Assembly (NCBI RefSeq): GCF_001624695.1 | Contig: NZ_JSEP01000002.1 | Coordinates: 1-64,000, forward strand | Length of the DNA stretch: 64,000 nucleotides | Direction: 5' to 3' | DNA from: Labrenzia sp. OB1 | GTDB taxonomy: Bacteria; Pseudomonadota; Alphaproteobacteria; Rhizobiales; Stappiaceae | The notes under the pieces: model-generated | What the model saw: the letters and a program-made list of their open reading frames with translations, nothing else | What the model was told of the DNA's origin: nothing | The model's database searches: none | Position numbers and translations under genes: made by a program | In this document: in pieces, positions 44,506 through 52,376 of the stretch | How positions within the stretch are numbered: the first letter of the stretch is position 1 | Layout of the letters: each line of letters opens with the position of its first letter

Positions 44506-45201
44506 ATGTTGCAAGTTGACAATATCGATCTCCATTACGGTGCTGCCCAGGCTCTCAAAAGCGTGTCTCTCACCGCCGAGACGGGCAAGGTCACCTGCCT
44601 GATGGGCCGCAACGGCGTCGGCAAGACGTCCACCTTGCGCGCCGTCGCCGGTCAGCACGGCATCACGTCCGGCAGGATCGTCTGGAACGGGGAAGACATC
44701 TCCTCCCTGCCCGCGCATGCCCGTGCCCGAAAGGGCATTGCCATTGTTCCGCAGGGCCGGGAAGTCTTCCCGCTGCTGTCGGTGAAGGAGAACCTCGAGA
44801 CCGGCTACGCGCCGATCGCCCGCAGGGACCGGTTCATTCCCGATACCATCTTCGAACTCTTTCCGGTGCTGAAAGATATGCTCAGCCGACGGGGTGGCGA
44901 CCTTTCCGGCGGACAGCAGCAGCAGCTTGCCATCGCCAGGGCGCTGGTGACCCGGCCGAAACTGCTTGTGCTGGACGAACCGACAGAAGGTATTCAACCC
45001 TCGATCATCAAGGATATCGGCAGGGCGATTTCCTGGCTGCGTGACCAGGGCACCATGGCGATTGTGCTGGTGGAACAGTATTTCGAATTCGCCCGGGACC
45101 TCGCGGACGACTATGCGGTTATGGACAGGGGCGAGATCGTTCTGTCGGGGACCGGCGCGGATCTGTCGGAAACCGAAGTCAGGCGCTTTCTGACGGTGTG
45201 A
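44506..45201 (+). CDS. urtE: Urea ABC transporter ATP-binding protein UrtE
   Basis: A 231-residue LivF-type ATPase: Walker A GRNGVGKT, signature LSGGQQQQ, Walker B LLVLDEPTEGIQPS and LVEQYFEFA for the H-loop, where Gln replaces His as usual in UrtE/LivF. ATG at 44506 gives the family length; an in-frame ATG at 44449 would add 19 residues. It completes the urea transporter. No urease genes are within the window. Confidence 0.93.
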   Translation: MLQVDNIDLHYGAAQALKSVSLTAETGKVTCLMGRNGVGKTSTLRAVAGQHGITSGRIVWNGEDISSLPAHARARKGIAIVPQGREVFPLLSVKENLETGYAPIARRDRFIPDTIFELFPVLKDMLSRRGGDLSGGQQQQLAIARALVTRPKLLVLDEPTEGIQPSIIKDIGRAISWLRDQGTMAIVLVEQYFEFARDLADDYAVMDRGEIVLSGTGADLSETEVRRFLTV

Positions 45202-45334
45202 CGGGGACCAGCCGAGCACGCGACCGGATGTGTTGAAGCCTTCGCCTCTTCAACGCGAGATTTGACGAAGCAGACCGGATTGATAGGGTGCGGGCAAACA
45301 TTCAGCCCGCCTTTCCCTTCCCATATGGACTGCC

Positions 45335-46633
45335 ATGCCCTCCTTGCTTCCTGAAAACGCCATCTCCGCCATAACAGATGCGGTAGACGCGAGCTTCGAA
45401 AAAGAAGTCGCCTTTCTGCAGGAGCTCATTCGCTCCCCATCCCTGCGCGGGCAGGAAGCGGGCGTGCAGGAGATTGTCGCCGACGCGCTGAATTCAAGAG
45501 GCTATCAGGTCGAGACCTTTCCGATAGACATCGAAGCGCTGAAAGACCATCCGGCCTATTCCCCGGCCACAATCGACTACGCAGGCACATTCAATGTCAG
45601 CGGACGGAAACAGCCGCAAAACGCACAAGGCCGGTCGCTGATCCTGAACGCCCATGTCGATGTGGTGCCGACCGCCAATCCGGATCACTGGACCCATCCG
45701 CCATTTGCCGCGGTCCGCGAAGGCGACTGGCTTTACGGGCGCGGCGCCGGCGACATGAAGGCAGGGCTCGCGGCCAATCTCTTTGCAGTCGATGCGATCG
45801 AGGCGGCGGGTTTCCAGCTTCAGGCCCCGCTGGAATTCCAGTCCGTCATCGATGAGGAGGTCACCGGCAACGGCACGGCCGCGGCCATCCTTCGCGGCGC
45901 TTCAGCCGATGCCGTTCTTATTCCCGAACCGACGGATGAAGATGTCATCTTCGCCAATTCGGGGGTCATCAAATTCCGGATCTCGGTTCAGGGCGTGCCG
46001 GCGCATCCCCGCGAGCCGGCTTCCGGCCTGAGCGCCATAGAAGCAGCGTTTCTCGTCATCGGCGGCTTGAAGACCATTGAAAAGCGCTGGAACGACGAGA
46101 AACATCAGCATTCCGGATTTGACAAGCTGAGCAATCCGGCCAGCCTCAATATCGGCACCATTCACGGCGGAGAATGGCCGGCCTCGATCCCCTTCGAATG
46201 CAAGCTGGAGGGCCGCATCGGGTTTTATCCGGGAGATACGCCCGCGCACAGGATGGCGGACTTCGAAAAGGCCCTGGAAAGCCTGTGCAGCGAAGACCCG
46301 CGCCTGGCAAGGGCGAAGCCTGAGCTGGAGTGGATCGGGACCTGTCAGGCGGGTTATCGGCTGGAAGAAGGTTCGGCGGCAGAAGCGGCGCTTTCCGCAG
46401 CCCATGAAAGCGTGACCGGCACGCCGCTGCGCAGATCGATCATGGCCTGCTATCTGGATGCAGCGCTCTACATGAACCATTGCGGCATCCCTGCCCTCAC
46501 CTATGGTCCGCTCACCCGCAACATTCACGGGATCGACGAGTGCGTGAACCTGCCTTCGCTGAAACGCGTGACCCGGACGATTGCCCTGTTTGCCGCCCAC
46601 TGGTGCGGCGTTTCGCCTAAATCCGCGCTTTGA
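45335..46633 (+). CDS. M20-family deacylase/peptidase (ArgE/DapE type)
   Basis: 432 residues. Metal ligands are visible: NAHVDVVPTANPDHW (His, Asp), GRGAGDMKAG (Asp), DEEVTGNG (catalytic Glu and ligand Glu) and the C-terminal His in TRNIHGIDE. A dimerisation lid domain lies in the middle. Such enzymes remove acyl groups from amino acids or hydrolyse N-carbamoyl compounds. Standing 130 bases past urtE on the same strand, it could act in nitrogen salvage, perhaps on N-carbamoyl or N-acyl amino acids, but it may be an independent gene. Confidence 0.85.
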   Translation: MPSLLPENAISAITDAVDASFEKEVAFLQELIRSPSLRGQEAGVQEIVADALNSRGYQVETFPIDIEALKDHPAYSPATIDYAGTFNVSGRKQPQNAQGRSLILNAHVDVVPTANPDHWTHPPFAAVREGDWLYGRGAGDMKAGLAANLFAVDAIEAAGFQLQAPLEFQSVIDEEVTGNGTAAAILRGASADAVLIPEPTDEDVIFANSGVIKFRISVQGVPAHPREPASGLSAIEAAFLVIGGLKTIEKRWNDEKHQHSGFDKLSNPASLNIGTIHGGEWPASIPFECKLEGRIGFYPGDTPAHRMADFEKALESLCSEDPRLARAKPELEWIGTCQAGYRLEEGSAAEAALSAAHESVTGTPLRRSIMACYLDAALYMNHCGIPALTYGPLTRNIHGIDECVNLPSLKRVTRTIALFAAHWCGVSPKSAL

Positions 46634-46823
46634 CATTGATCTCAATGCAAGCCGATTGATTGCTGCGGCGAAAGCCGGTACCAACGCGCTCGAATTGAGT
46701 TTTCGGCCTCGGCGGCCCAGTAATGGTCCGTCCGGCCTTCCGGGTATCGCCGAACCCGTGCCTTCCGGCATGGATGCAGTATGCACCGGATAACACCGAC
46801 ACTGAAAAACTTTAGGACTTGCC

Positions 46824-48131
46824 ATGCGCGTTGCAATGATTGGGACCGGTTACGTCGGTCTGGTTTCCGGGACATGTTTTGCCGATTTTGGCCATGTGGT
46901 GACCTGTATCGACAAGGACGCCGGCAAGATCGACGCCCTTAACGCCGGCTCGATCCCGATCTTCGAACCGGGGCTTCAGGACCTTGTTGCGAAAAACGTG
47001 GCTGAAGAGCGGCTGTTTTTCACCACGGAGCCTGAAGAAGCCATCCGCGATGCGGATGCGGTGTTTATTGCCGTCGGCACGCCGACCCGCCGGGGCGACG
47101 GACATGCCGATCTTTCCTACGTTTATGCGGCGGCTGAGGAAATCGCCGGTCTGATCGACGGTTTCACAGTGATCGTGACCAAGTCGACCGTGCCCGTTGG
47201 AACCGGTGACGAAGTCGAAGCCATCATCCGCAGGACCAATCCGGACGCCAATTTCGCAGTCGTTTCCAATCCGGAGTTCCTGCGCGAAGGCGCGGCGATC
47301 AACGATTTCAAACGGCCGGACCGTGTCGTGGTTGGAACGGACAGTGAAGAGGCCGTTGGCGTGATGCGGGAGCTTTACCGTCCTCTCTATCTCAATGAGA
47401 CACCGATCATCGTTACAAGGCGCCGCACGTCCGAACTCATCAAATATGCCGCCAACGCGTTTCTTGCCGTCAAGATCACCTTCATCAACGAAATCGCCGA
47501 TCTGTGCGAAAAAGTCGGCGCCAACGTCCAGGAAGTTTCCAAGGGAATCGGGCTCGACAACCGCATCGGTTCCAAGTTCCTGCATGCCGGGCCGGGATAT
47601 GGCGGTTCATGCTTTCCCAAAGACACGCTCGCGCTTTCCAGGATCGCCGCAGACGCCAACAGCGACCTGAAGATCGTCGACTCGGTTATCGAAGTGAACG
47701 CCGCGCGGAAGAAGAAGATGGCGGACAAGGTCATCGACTTCATGGGAGGCGACGTCAAAGGCAAGACCGTCGCGCTCCTCGGCCTCGCCTTCAAACCCAA
47801 CACCGACGACATGCGGGAAGCCCCGAGCATCGATATCATCGAGAAGCTGCAGGCCGAAGGTGCGAAGATCCGCGCCTATGACCCGGCCAGCATGGAAGAA
47901 GCGGGCCACGTGATGTCCGACGTGTTTTTCTGCGACGGTCCCTACCATGCCATCGAAAACGCGGATGTGGTGGTGATCGTCACGGAGTGGGACCAGTTCC
48001 GCGCACTGGATCTGGAGCGGGTCAAATCCCTTTTGAAAGCTCCGAAGGTTGTCGATCTGCGCAATATCTACACGCAGGACTACATGAGTGCGCATGGGTT
48101 CGAATACACCAGCGTCGGCCGGAGTTACTGA
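46824..48131 (+). CDS. ugd: UDP-glucose 6-dehydrogenase
   Basis: A 435-residue cytosolic enzyme that oxidises UDP-glucose to UDP-glucuronate with two NAD. The N terminus has the NAD fold motif MIGTGYVGLVSGTCFADFGH; the catalytic Cys is residue 263 in GPGYGGSCFPKDTLAL; KVTFINEIADLCE-like and LGLAFKPNTDDMREAPS segments match the family (RkpK/Ugd). It supplies glucuronate for surface polysaccharide, consistent with the sugar transferase gene downstream. Confidence 0.95.
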   Translation: MRVAMIGTGYVGLVSGTCFADFGHVVTCIDKDAGKIDALNAGSIPIFEPGLQDLVAKNVAEERLFFTTEPEEAIRDADAVFIAVGTPTRRGDGHADLSYVYAAAEEIAGLIDGFTVIVTKSTVPVGTGDEVEAIIRRTNPDANFAVVSNPEFLREGAAINDFKRPDRVVVGTDSEEAVGVMRELYRPLYLNETPIIVTRRRTSELIKYAANAFLAVKITFINEIADLCEKVGANVQEVSKGIGLDNRIGSKFLHAGPGYGGSCFPKDTLALSRIAADANSDLKIVDSVIEVNAARKKKMADKVIDFMGGDVKGKTVALLGLAFKPNTDDMREAPSIDIIEKLQAEGAKIRAYDPASMEEAGHVMSDVFFCDGPYHAIENADVVVIVTEWDQFRALDLERVKSLLKAPKVVDLRNIYTQDYMSAHGFEYTSVGRSY

Positions 48132-48758
48132 AGCCGCCGGCCTGAAGCACAGCCGGTCCGGCCTCATGGACGCCGGAACCGATGATACCCAATGGGCCGC
48201 TTTTGCGGCCCTCAGACGGCAGCCGAGCCCTCAGCGCGTCTTTCCGGACAAGAGCAGCGCGAGCGCAAGCGAGCACGCAACCAGTCAAGCCTTTCAAATC
48301 ATGAAACAAGACGCGCCTAAGGCGCGAATTATGTCTGGATCCCGGATCTGGGCATGCAGCTATCGCTGAAGACCGTCCGGGAAAACAACCCGGGGGGCTG
48401 TGCTCAGCTTCTCAGTTCACTCGACAGAGTTGATGACGCGCCGAAGGGTTGGCTGCTGTCTGAGGGCCACAGGGATCGTATCCCGTCCTGTCTTCATCAT
48501 GACCTGCACCCCCTCCCTAAACGCGGGATTGCATTTCCCCAGTATTCGCGTGGGAAATGTTACCAATATTTCATGACGGAATCGCTTTCGCGATGTTGTC
48601 CTGCCGCCTGCCGCATGGTAACCAAAGCCTTAATGGATTAAAACTTTCCAAGAATTTTAACTATTTGGTAAAGATGCCTTAGCGTGAGCTGACGCAACCG
48701 AATATGTTGATATTCGGAACTGTTTTGGTCACTGCGCAATAGGCAGAGGCTGTCAAAG
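48132..48758. other. Long intergenic region before the sugar transferase gene
   Basis: No gene is supported in this 627-base region. The first half is GC-rich. The second half becomes AT-rich with a TTAATGGATTAA segment (48631-48642) and several short inverted repeats, which suggests an extended regulatory region for the exopolysaccharide transferase gene. Confidence 0.5.
48532..48559. promoter_or_regulatory. Inverted repeat in the exo promoter region
   Basis: CATTTCCC (48532-48539) and GGGAAATG (48552-48559) form a perfect 8-bp dyad with a 12-base spacer, about 200 bases before the transferase start. Spacing of about two helical turns between half-sites suits a dimeric regulator. Confidence 0.45.
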
Positions 48759-49511
48759 TTGGTTGACGAAACTGTTTCATATCACCGTAAAGACGGTCAT
48801 CGGCAGGCGATTGATTTCACCGGTTACGAGGTGCTTGGCTTCCCGCTCAAGAAGCGTTCGAACGGCTACAACCCGGCCTTTATACGCCGGGGAAAATTGC
48901 ACCGGATTAGTGGAAATGTTTTCAAGAGAAGTCTCGACCTGGCCGGGGCCACGCTGGGACTGGTGATGCTGATCCCGCTCTTCGCCCTTATTGCGATTGC
49001 TATCAAATCGAGCAGCCGCGGTCCGGTCTTTTTTCTGCAGCAACGACATGGCCTGAACGGCGCGCTTTTCACCGTCATCAAATTCCGTACGATGCACCTG
49101 CATATGTGCGACAATTCCGGCATTTCACAGACAGTCGAAAACGACCCGCGCGTGACGTGGGTCGGCAAATTTCTCCGCAGCAGCAATTTCGACGAACTGC
49201 CGCAGCTTTTCAACGTCCTGAAGGGTGACATGTCCCTGGTGGGACCACGTCCCCATGTCCCCGGCATGATCGCCGCAGGGGTGCCGTATGAGGTTTTCGA
49301 CCCCCGGTACATGAGCCGTCATCAGGTTCGGCCGGGCCTCACGGGGCTTGCCCAGGTAAATGGTTTCAGAGGCGAAACCAAAGACAGGCATTCCGCCCGT
49401 ATGCGTCTGGAACACGACCTCAAATACATCGAAAGACAGTCGTTCCCGCTTGACGTCAAGATCCTCGCCGACACGATCGTTCAGGAGTTTTTCAAAGGCA
49501 GCGGCTACTGA
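48759..49511 (+). CDS. Undecaprenyl-phosphate sugar phosphotransferase (ExoY-like)
   Basis: A 250-residue bacterial sugar transferase of the short ExoY/PssA type: one membrane hairpin (GATLGLVMLIPLFALIAIAI) followed by the cytoplasmic catalytic domain with GPVFFLQQRHGLNG, KFRTMH, SNFDELPQLFNVLKGDMSLV and GPRPHVPGM. It starts exopolysaccharide synthesis by moving a sugar-1-phosphate to undecaprenyl phosphate. The only credible start is TTG at 48759, preceded by AGAGG. Confidence 0.9.
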   Translation: MVDETVSYHRKDGHRQAIDFTGYEVLGFPLKKRSNGYNPAFIRRGKLHRISGNVFKRSLDLAGATLGLVMLIPLFALIAIAIKSSSRGPVFFLQQRHGLNGALFTVIKFRTMHLHMCDNSGISQTVENDPRVTWVGKFLRSSNFDELPQLFNVLKGDMSLVGPRPHVPGMIAAGVPYEVFDPRYMSRHQVRPGLTGLAQVNGFRGETKDRHSARMRLEHDLKYIERQSFPLDVKILADTIVQEFFKGSGY

Positions 49512-49513
49512 AG

Positions 49514-49530
49514 GATCCGGTTTCCGGATC
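49514..49530 (+). terminator. Short hairpin after the sugar transferase gene
   Basis: GATCCGG-TTT-CCGGATC directly follows the stop codon. The stem is 7 bp with a minimal loop and no clear T-run, so it is a weak terminator candidate. Confidence 0.4.
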
Positions 49531-49581
49531 AGCTTATGACCGGACGGTATTGACTATGCGCCGACCGGTCCTTGGACGACT

Positions 49582-50025
49582 TTATTCAGACGTGACCAAA
49601 GTTGCCATATGCTGCATGGCGAGCTGATATCCATCCACGCCGCATCCCGCGATCACCGCGTCCGCTCTTGCGGATACGTAGGAATGATGCCGGAAGCTTT
49701 CCCGTTTGTGGATGTTCGAGATATGCACCTCGATCACCGGAAAACTGCAGGCTGACAGAGCATCCAGCAGGGCAATGGACGTATGGGTGTAGGCAGCGGG
49801 ATTTATGATCAGACCTTGTGCTGTTTCGCGGGCCTCATGGACCCAGTCGATCAGCTCGTGTTCCGCGTTGCTCTGATGGAATACGGCCTGCAGTCCGGAT
49901 TTCCCGGCCTCGATTTCGCACATCGCACGCACGTCATCCAGCGTACGGACGCCGTAGATCTCAGGTTCCCGCTTGCCGAGGAGGTTGAGATTCGGTCCGT
50001 TCAGAACGTAGATGACCTTGACCAT
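49582..50025 (-). CDS. aroQ: 3-dehydroquinate dehydratase, type II
   Basis: 147 residues, the full size for the dodecameric type II enzyme of the shikimate pathway. Key features: [17 protein letters not shown] with the catalytic Tyr and Arg on the lid, [31 protein letters not shown] and [20 protein letters not shown]. The gene stands alone, with GGAAA before the ATG. Confidence 0.95.
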   Translation of the reverse strand: MVKVIYVLNGPNLNLLGKREPEIYGVRTLDDVRAMCEIEAGKSGLQAVFHQSNAEHELIDWVHEARETAQGLIINPAAYTHTSIALLDALSACSFPVIEVHISNIHKRESFRHHSYVSARADAVIAGCGVDGYQLAMQHMATLVTSE

Positions 50026-50219
50026 AGGTAGTTTCCTTTCCCTGCCGCGAAAGAATGACGTTCAGCGGTGAATTATTCCAGTCAGATCCGCATTTTCCCG
50101 AAAAGCTTGTGGATGGACAGCAATGCAATGCAAAAACTTCAACCACGGCTTGCCTAAACATAGCTTACGTATTATTAACAATAACATTCCAGTTTGAGAT
50201 TAATAGATCAACGGAACCC

Positions 50220-50438
50220 ATGACCAAGTTGCGCGAACGGCTGGACACTCTTGAAGCTCTGATGGCGGCGATAGAAGGCTATCAGAACCTTCCACTTGAT
50301 GTCCTCTCCCAGTTTCTGCTTGACCATTATACGGTGGATCTGGACGTGTTGGCGCTGTTCGCCGATGAGATGGAAGCAAGATCTGAAAATGCGCTGAACA
50401 CGGTCTACGCGGCTCCGAAGGCACACTCCGCTGCCTGA
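50220..50438 (+). CDS. Small hypothetical protein (72 aa)
   Basis: MTKLRERLDTLEALMAAIEG begins an acidic, helical protein with no membrane segment and no family I recognise. An AT-rich promoter-like stretch (50159-50215) precedes it. The reading frame uses codons like those of neighbouring genes, which supports coding. Function unknown. Confidence 0.5.
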   Translation: MTKLRERLDTLEALMAAIEGYQNLPLDVLSQFLLDHYTVDLDVLALFADEMEARSENALNTVYAAPKAHSAA

Positions 50439-50470
50439 GCAGCATGCAAGCAACCTTCGAACGTCCGGAA

Positions 50471-50992
50471 TTACCCGATAGACACGGCGTTTTGTTCGCT
50501 CTCAGCCGGTTCAGGTCCCTGACCGGCCTGCCAGATTTTCTGGCGGTTGCGGATTTCCCGAGGAGCCGGCCCGAAATAGGTCGCGGTCTTGATGAAATCG
50601 CGCGGTTGCAGGATCACACTCGACACACGCTGATACAGGGACTTGGCAGAGATCGGTTTGGACAGGAGTTCATGAACGCCCAGGCGCCGCGCTTCCACAA
50701 TCCGGCTCCGCTCCGTATGGGCCGTGACCATGATAATCGGGATATAAGCGAAGGGATTGTTCGGACTGCGGATCATGCGAACCATATCCGCACCGTCCAG
50801 AATGGGCATGACCCAGTCCAGAATCAGGATATCCGGATTGGCACGGTCCATCGCTTCGAGGCCGGATGCTCCGTCCTCGGCTTCCACGATCCGGCGTGCG
50901 CCGAAGCCCTGCAACATGGTCCGCAGGATGGTGCGCATATAGGCACTGTCCTCGACCAGCAGGAATGTCAGTGAGGCAAGATCAAGGCTCAC
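50471..50992 (-). CDS. Single-domain response regulator (CheY-like)
   Basis: 173 residues: a receiver domain with acidic pocket VEDSAYMR, phosphoacceptor Asp 59 in ILILDWVMPILDG, the Thr in VTAHTE and SKPISA for the Lys, followed by a 45-residue polar tail. No output domain is present. GTG at 50992 is chosen because AGGAGG lies 5 bases before it; TTG at 50995 is in frame. No kinase is adjacent; it may be a phosphate sink or motility-type regulator. Confidence 0.85.
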   Translation of the reverse strand: MSLDLASLTFLLVEDSAYMRTILRTMLQGFGARRIVEAEDGASGLEAMDRANPDILILDWVMPILDGADMVRMIRSPNNPFAYIPIIMVTAHTERSRIVEARRLGVHELLSKPISAKSLYQRVSSVILQPRDFIKTATYFGPAPREIRNRQKIWQAGQGPEPAESEQNAVSIG

Positions 50993-51270
50993 CAAATCCT
51001 CCTAAGTTTCAAGCCAAGTCTTGTCATGAAAGTCTGAACAATGGGTTAGCCTCGGAGTTTCCGATAAAAGACCCGCTCAATGCGTATGAAACTGCAGCCG
51101 CGGCCGATCATTGCTGATCAGTGCTTTACGGAACATTTTGAAACGACACGCCGGTATTCACGGCCCGGTAATCTTGCGTGGAATTAATCTTTTTGCCGAA
51201 GCGGTGTTAACGGGTCTTTCAAGCCTGCGACACCATTCTCGATCAGGACGCAGCAACAGGCGAGAGACTT

Positions 51271-51459
51271 TTGTCAACGATTGTACGAAACATGTGCCAG
51301 GATCTGGAAACATCAAATCAGGAGGAAACGCTTTCGTGTCAGCGCAAGCTGACCGAGCCTGTATCCGGCAAGAAGATCAGGGAAAATCTCTTGCTTCTCT
51401 CCGGTATCGGCCTTTTGCTGCTGGCCTCCGGCATGGTGCTTTCCAACATTTTCTCCTGA
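51271..51459 (+). CDS. Small membrane protein (up to 62 aa)
   Basis: A polar N-terminal half with three Cys-containing stretches and one C-terminal hydrophobic helix (NLLLLSGIGLLLLASGMVLS) predict a single-pass tail-anchored protein. The start may be TTG at 51271 or ATG at 51292; neither has a strong ribosome site. No family recognised. Confidence 0.4.
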   Translation: MSTIVRNMCQDLETSNQEETLSCQRKLTEPVSGKKIRENLLLLSGIGLLLLASGMVLSNIFS

Positions 51460-51471
51460 AACGGAACCCAC

Positions 51472-52170
51472 TCAGGTTCTCGGCGACCTGGCAGAAAACA
51501 GTGCCACACAGCCGATCGGCTTCAACTCGACCCGAGTGAAGCGGCGTGACAACTCGGCCTCCAGACCTTCCATTGTGTCGTATTCGTTCGAAAAGACACC
51601 CTTGCGATTATAGAGGCGCATGAGTTGGCGGGCAGCAGCGGATCGGGGCCCATTGCCCTGAAGGATCGTCGCGCCGAAAACAGTCCCGTCGTCGGCAAGA
51701 TGCGGCAGCAGGTGATCGAAGATCACCGCTTTTTCGGACAGGGGGCCCGGCAGGCAGTGCAGCAGATAGGAAAGCGCAATGGAGCCGAACCTGCCCAAGG
51801 ATGACGGCCAGGGCACCAGGGCGTCCGCCTGAACCGTAAGCGGCCCATAGCGCCGAATTCGGCCGGCTGCCTTTTGAAGACAGTGCACGTTCGGATCGAG
51901 CAGGGTCACCTTGGGATTGGAAACGGGATACGTCGCCCTATGCGGAAAAAAGCCGGTCCCGACGCCGACATCGAGGTGGTCCGCCGAGAGATGGTTGTTG
52001 TAGAGGTCAATCATGTGACGGCTCGGACAACGCCAGATGAGCCGGTTGGTGAGCCCGAGTACGAAAGCGTCATAGAGGGCGAGCGATGTGTTTGAATAGA
52101 CCGCGTAGCCCGCCCTGTGTGCGTCAGGAAACTGTTCCAAGCCTCGTCCCATCCAGATTGCCCAGACCAC
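51472..52170 (-). CDS. Class I SAM-dependent methyltransferase
   Basis: 232 residues. SAM motif I is LDVGVGTGFFPHRA, motif II is TLLDPNVHCLQKAAGR, and the later ALSYLLHCLPG and LADDGTVFGATILQG fit the Rossmann methyltransferase fold. The substrate cannot be read from sequence. The start may be GTG at 52170 or ATG at 52152. Confidence 0.75.
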   Translation of the reverse strand: MVWAIWMGRGLEQFPDAHRAGYAVYSNTSLALYDAFVLGLTNRLIWRCPSRHMIDLYNNHLSADHLDVGVGTGFFPHRATYPVSNPKVTLLDPNVHCLQKAAGRIRRYGPLTVQADALVPWPSSLGRFGSIALSYLLHCLPGPLSEKAVIFDHLLPHLADDGTVFGATILQGNGPRSAAARQLMRLYNRKGVFSNEYDTMEGLEAELSRRFTRVELKPIGCVALFSARSPRT

Positions 52171-52216
52171 AGCGCTAGTTCCTCAAAGAGAGGTGGTCAA
52201 GCAGCGGCTCTTTGGT

Positions 52217-52369
52217 TCAGTCGTCCGGCAGGTCGTCATCTTCCAGAATGCGCCATTTGGCGCCCTCAAGATCGTCGAACTGGCCACTCTTCAAGGACCA
52301 CAGGAATGCGGCCAGGCCGAGAACTCCGAGGAAAAGCGCGATAGGGATCAGATAGATCAGGACATCCAT
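52217..52369 (-). CDS. ccoS: cbb3 oxidase maturation protein CcoS (FixS)
   Basis: A 50-residue membrane protein starting MDVLIYLIPIALFLGVLGLA, with one transmembrane helix and the family's FLWSLKSGQFDDLEGAKWRI followed by an acidic tail. It is needed for heme or copper insertion in the cbb3 oxidase. It starts 7 bases past the ccoI stop with AAGGATG as ribosome site, at its standard place at the end of ccoGHIS. Confidence 0.93.
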   Translation of the reverse strand: MDVLIYLIPIALFLGVLGLAAFLWSLKSGQFDDLEGAKWRILEDDDLPDD

Positions 52370-52376
52370 GGCAGCA

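Noticed and set aside
48354..48641. A 95-codon frame in the exo promoter region
   Set aside because: No ribosome site, irregular codon use and overlap with several inverted repeats.
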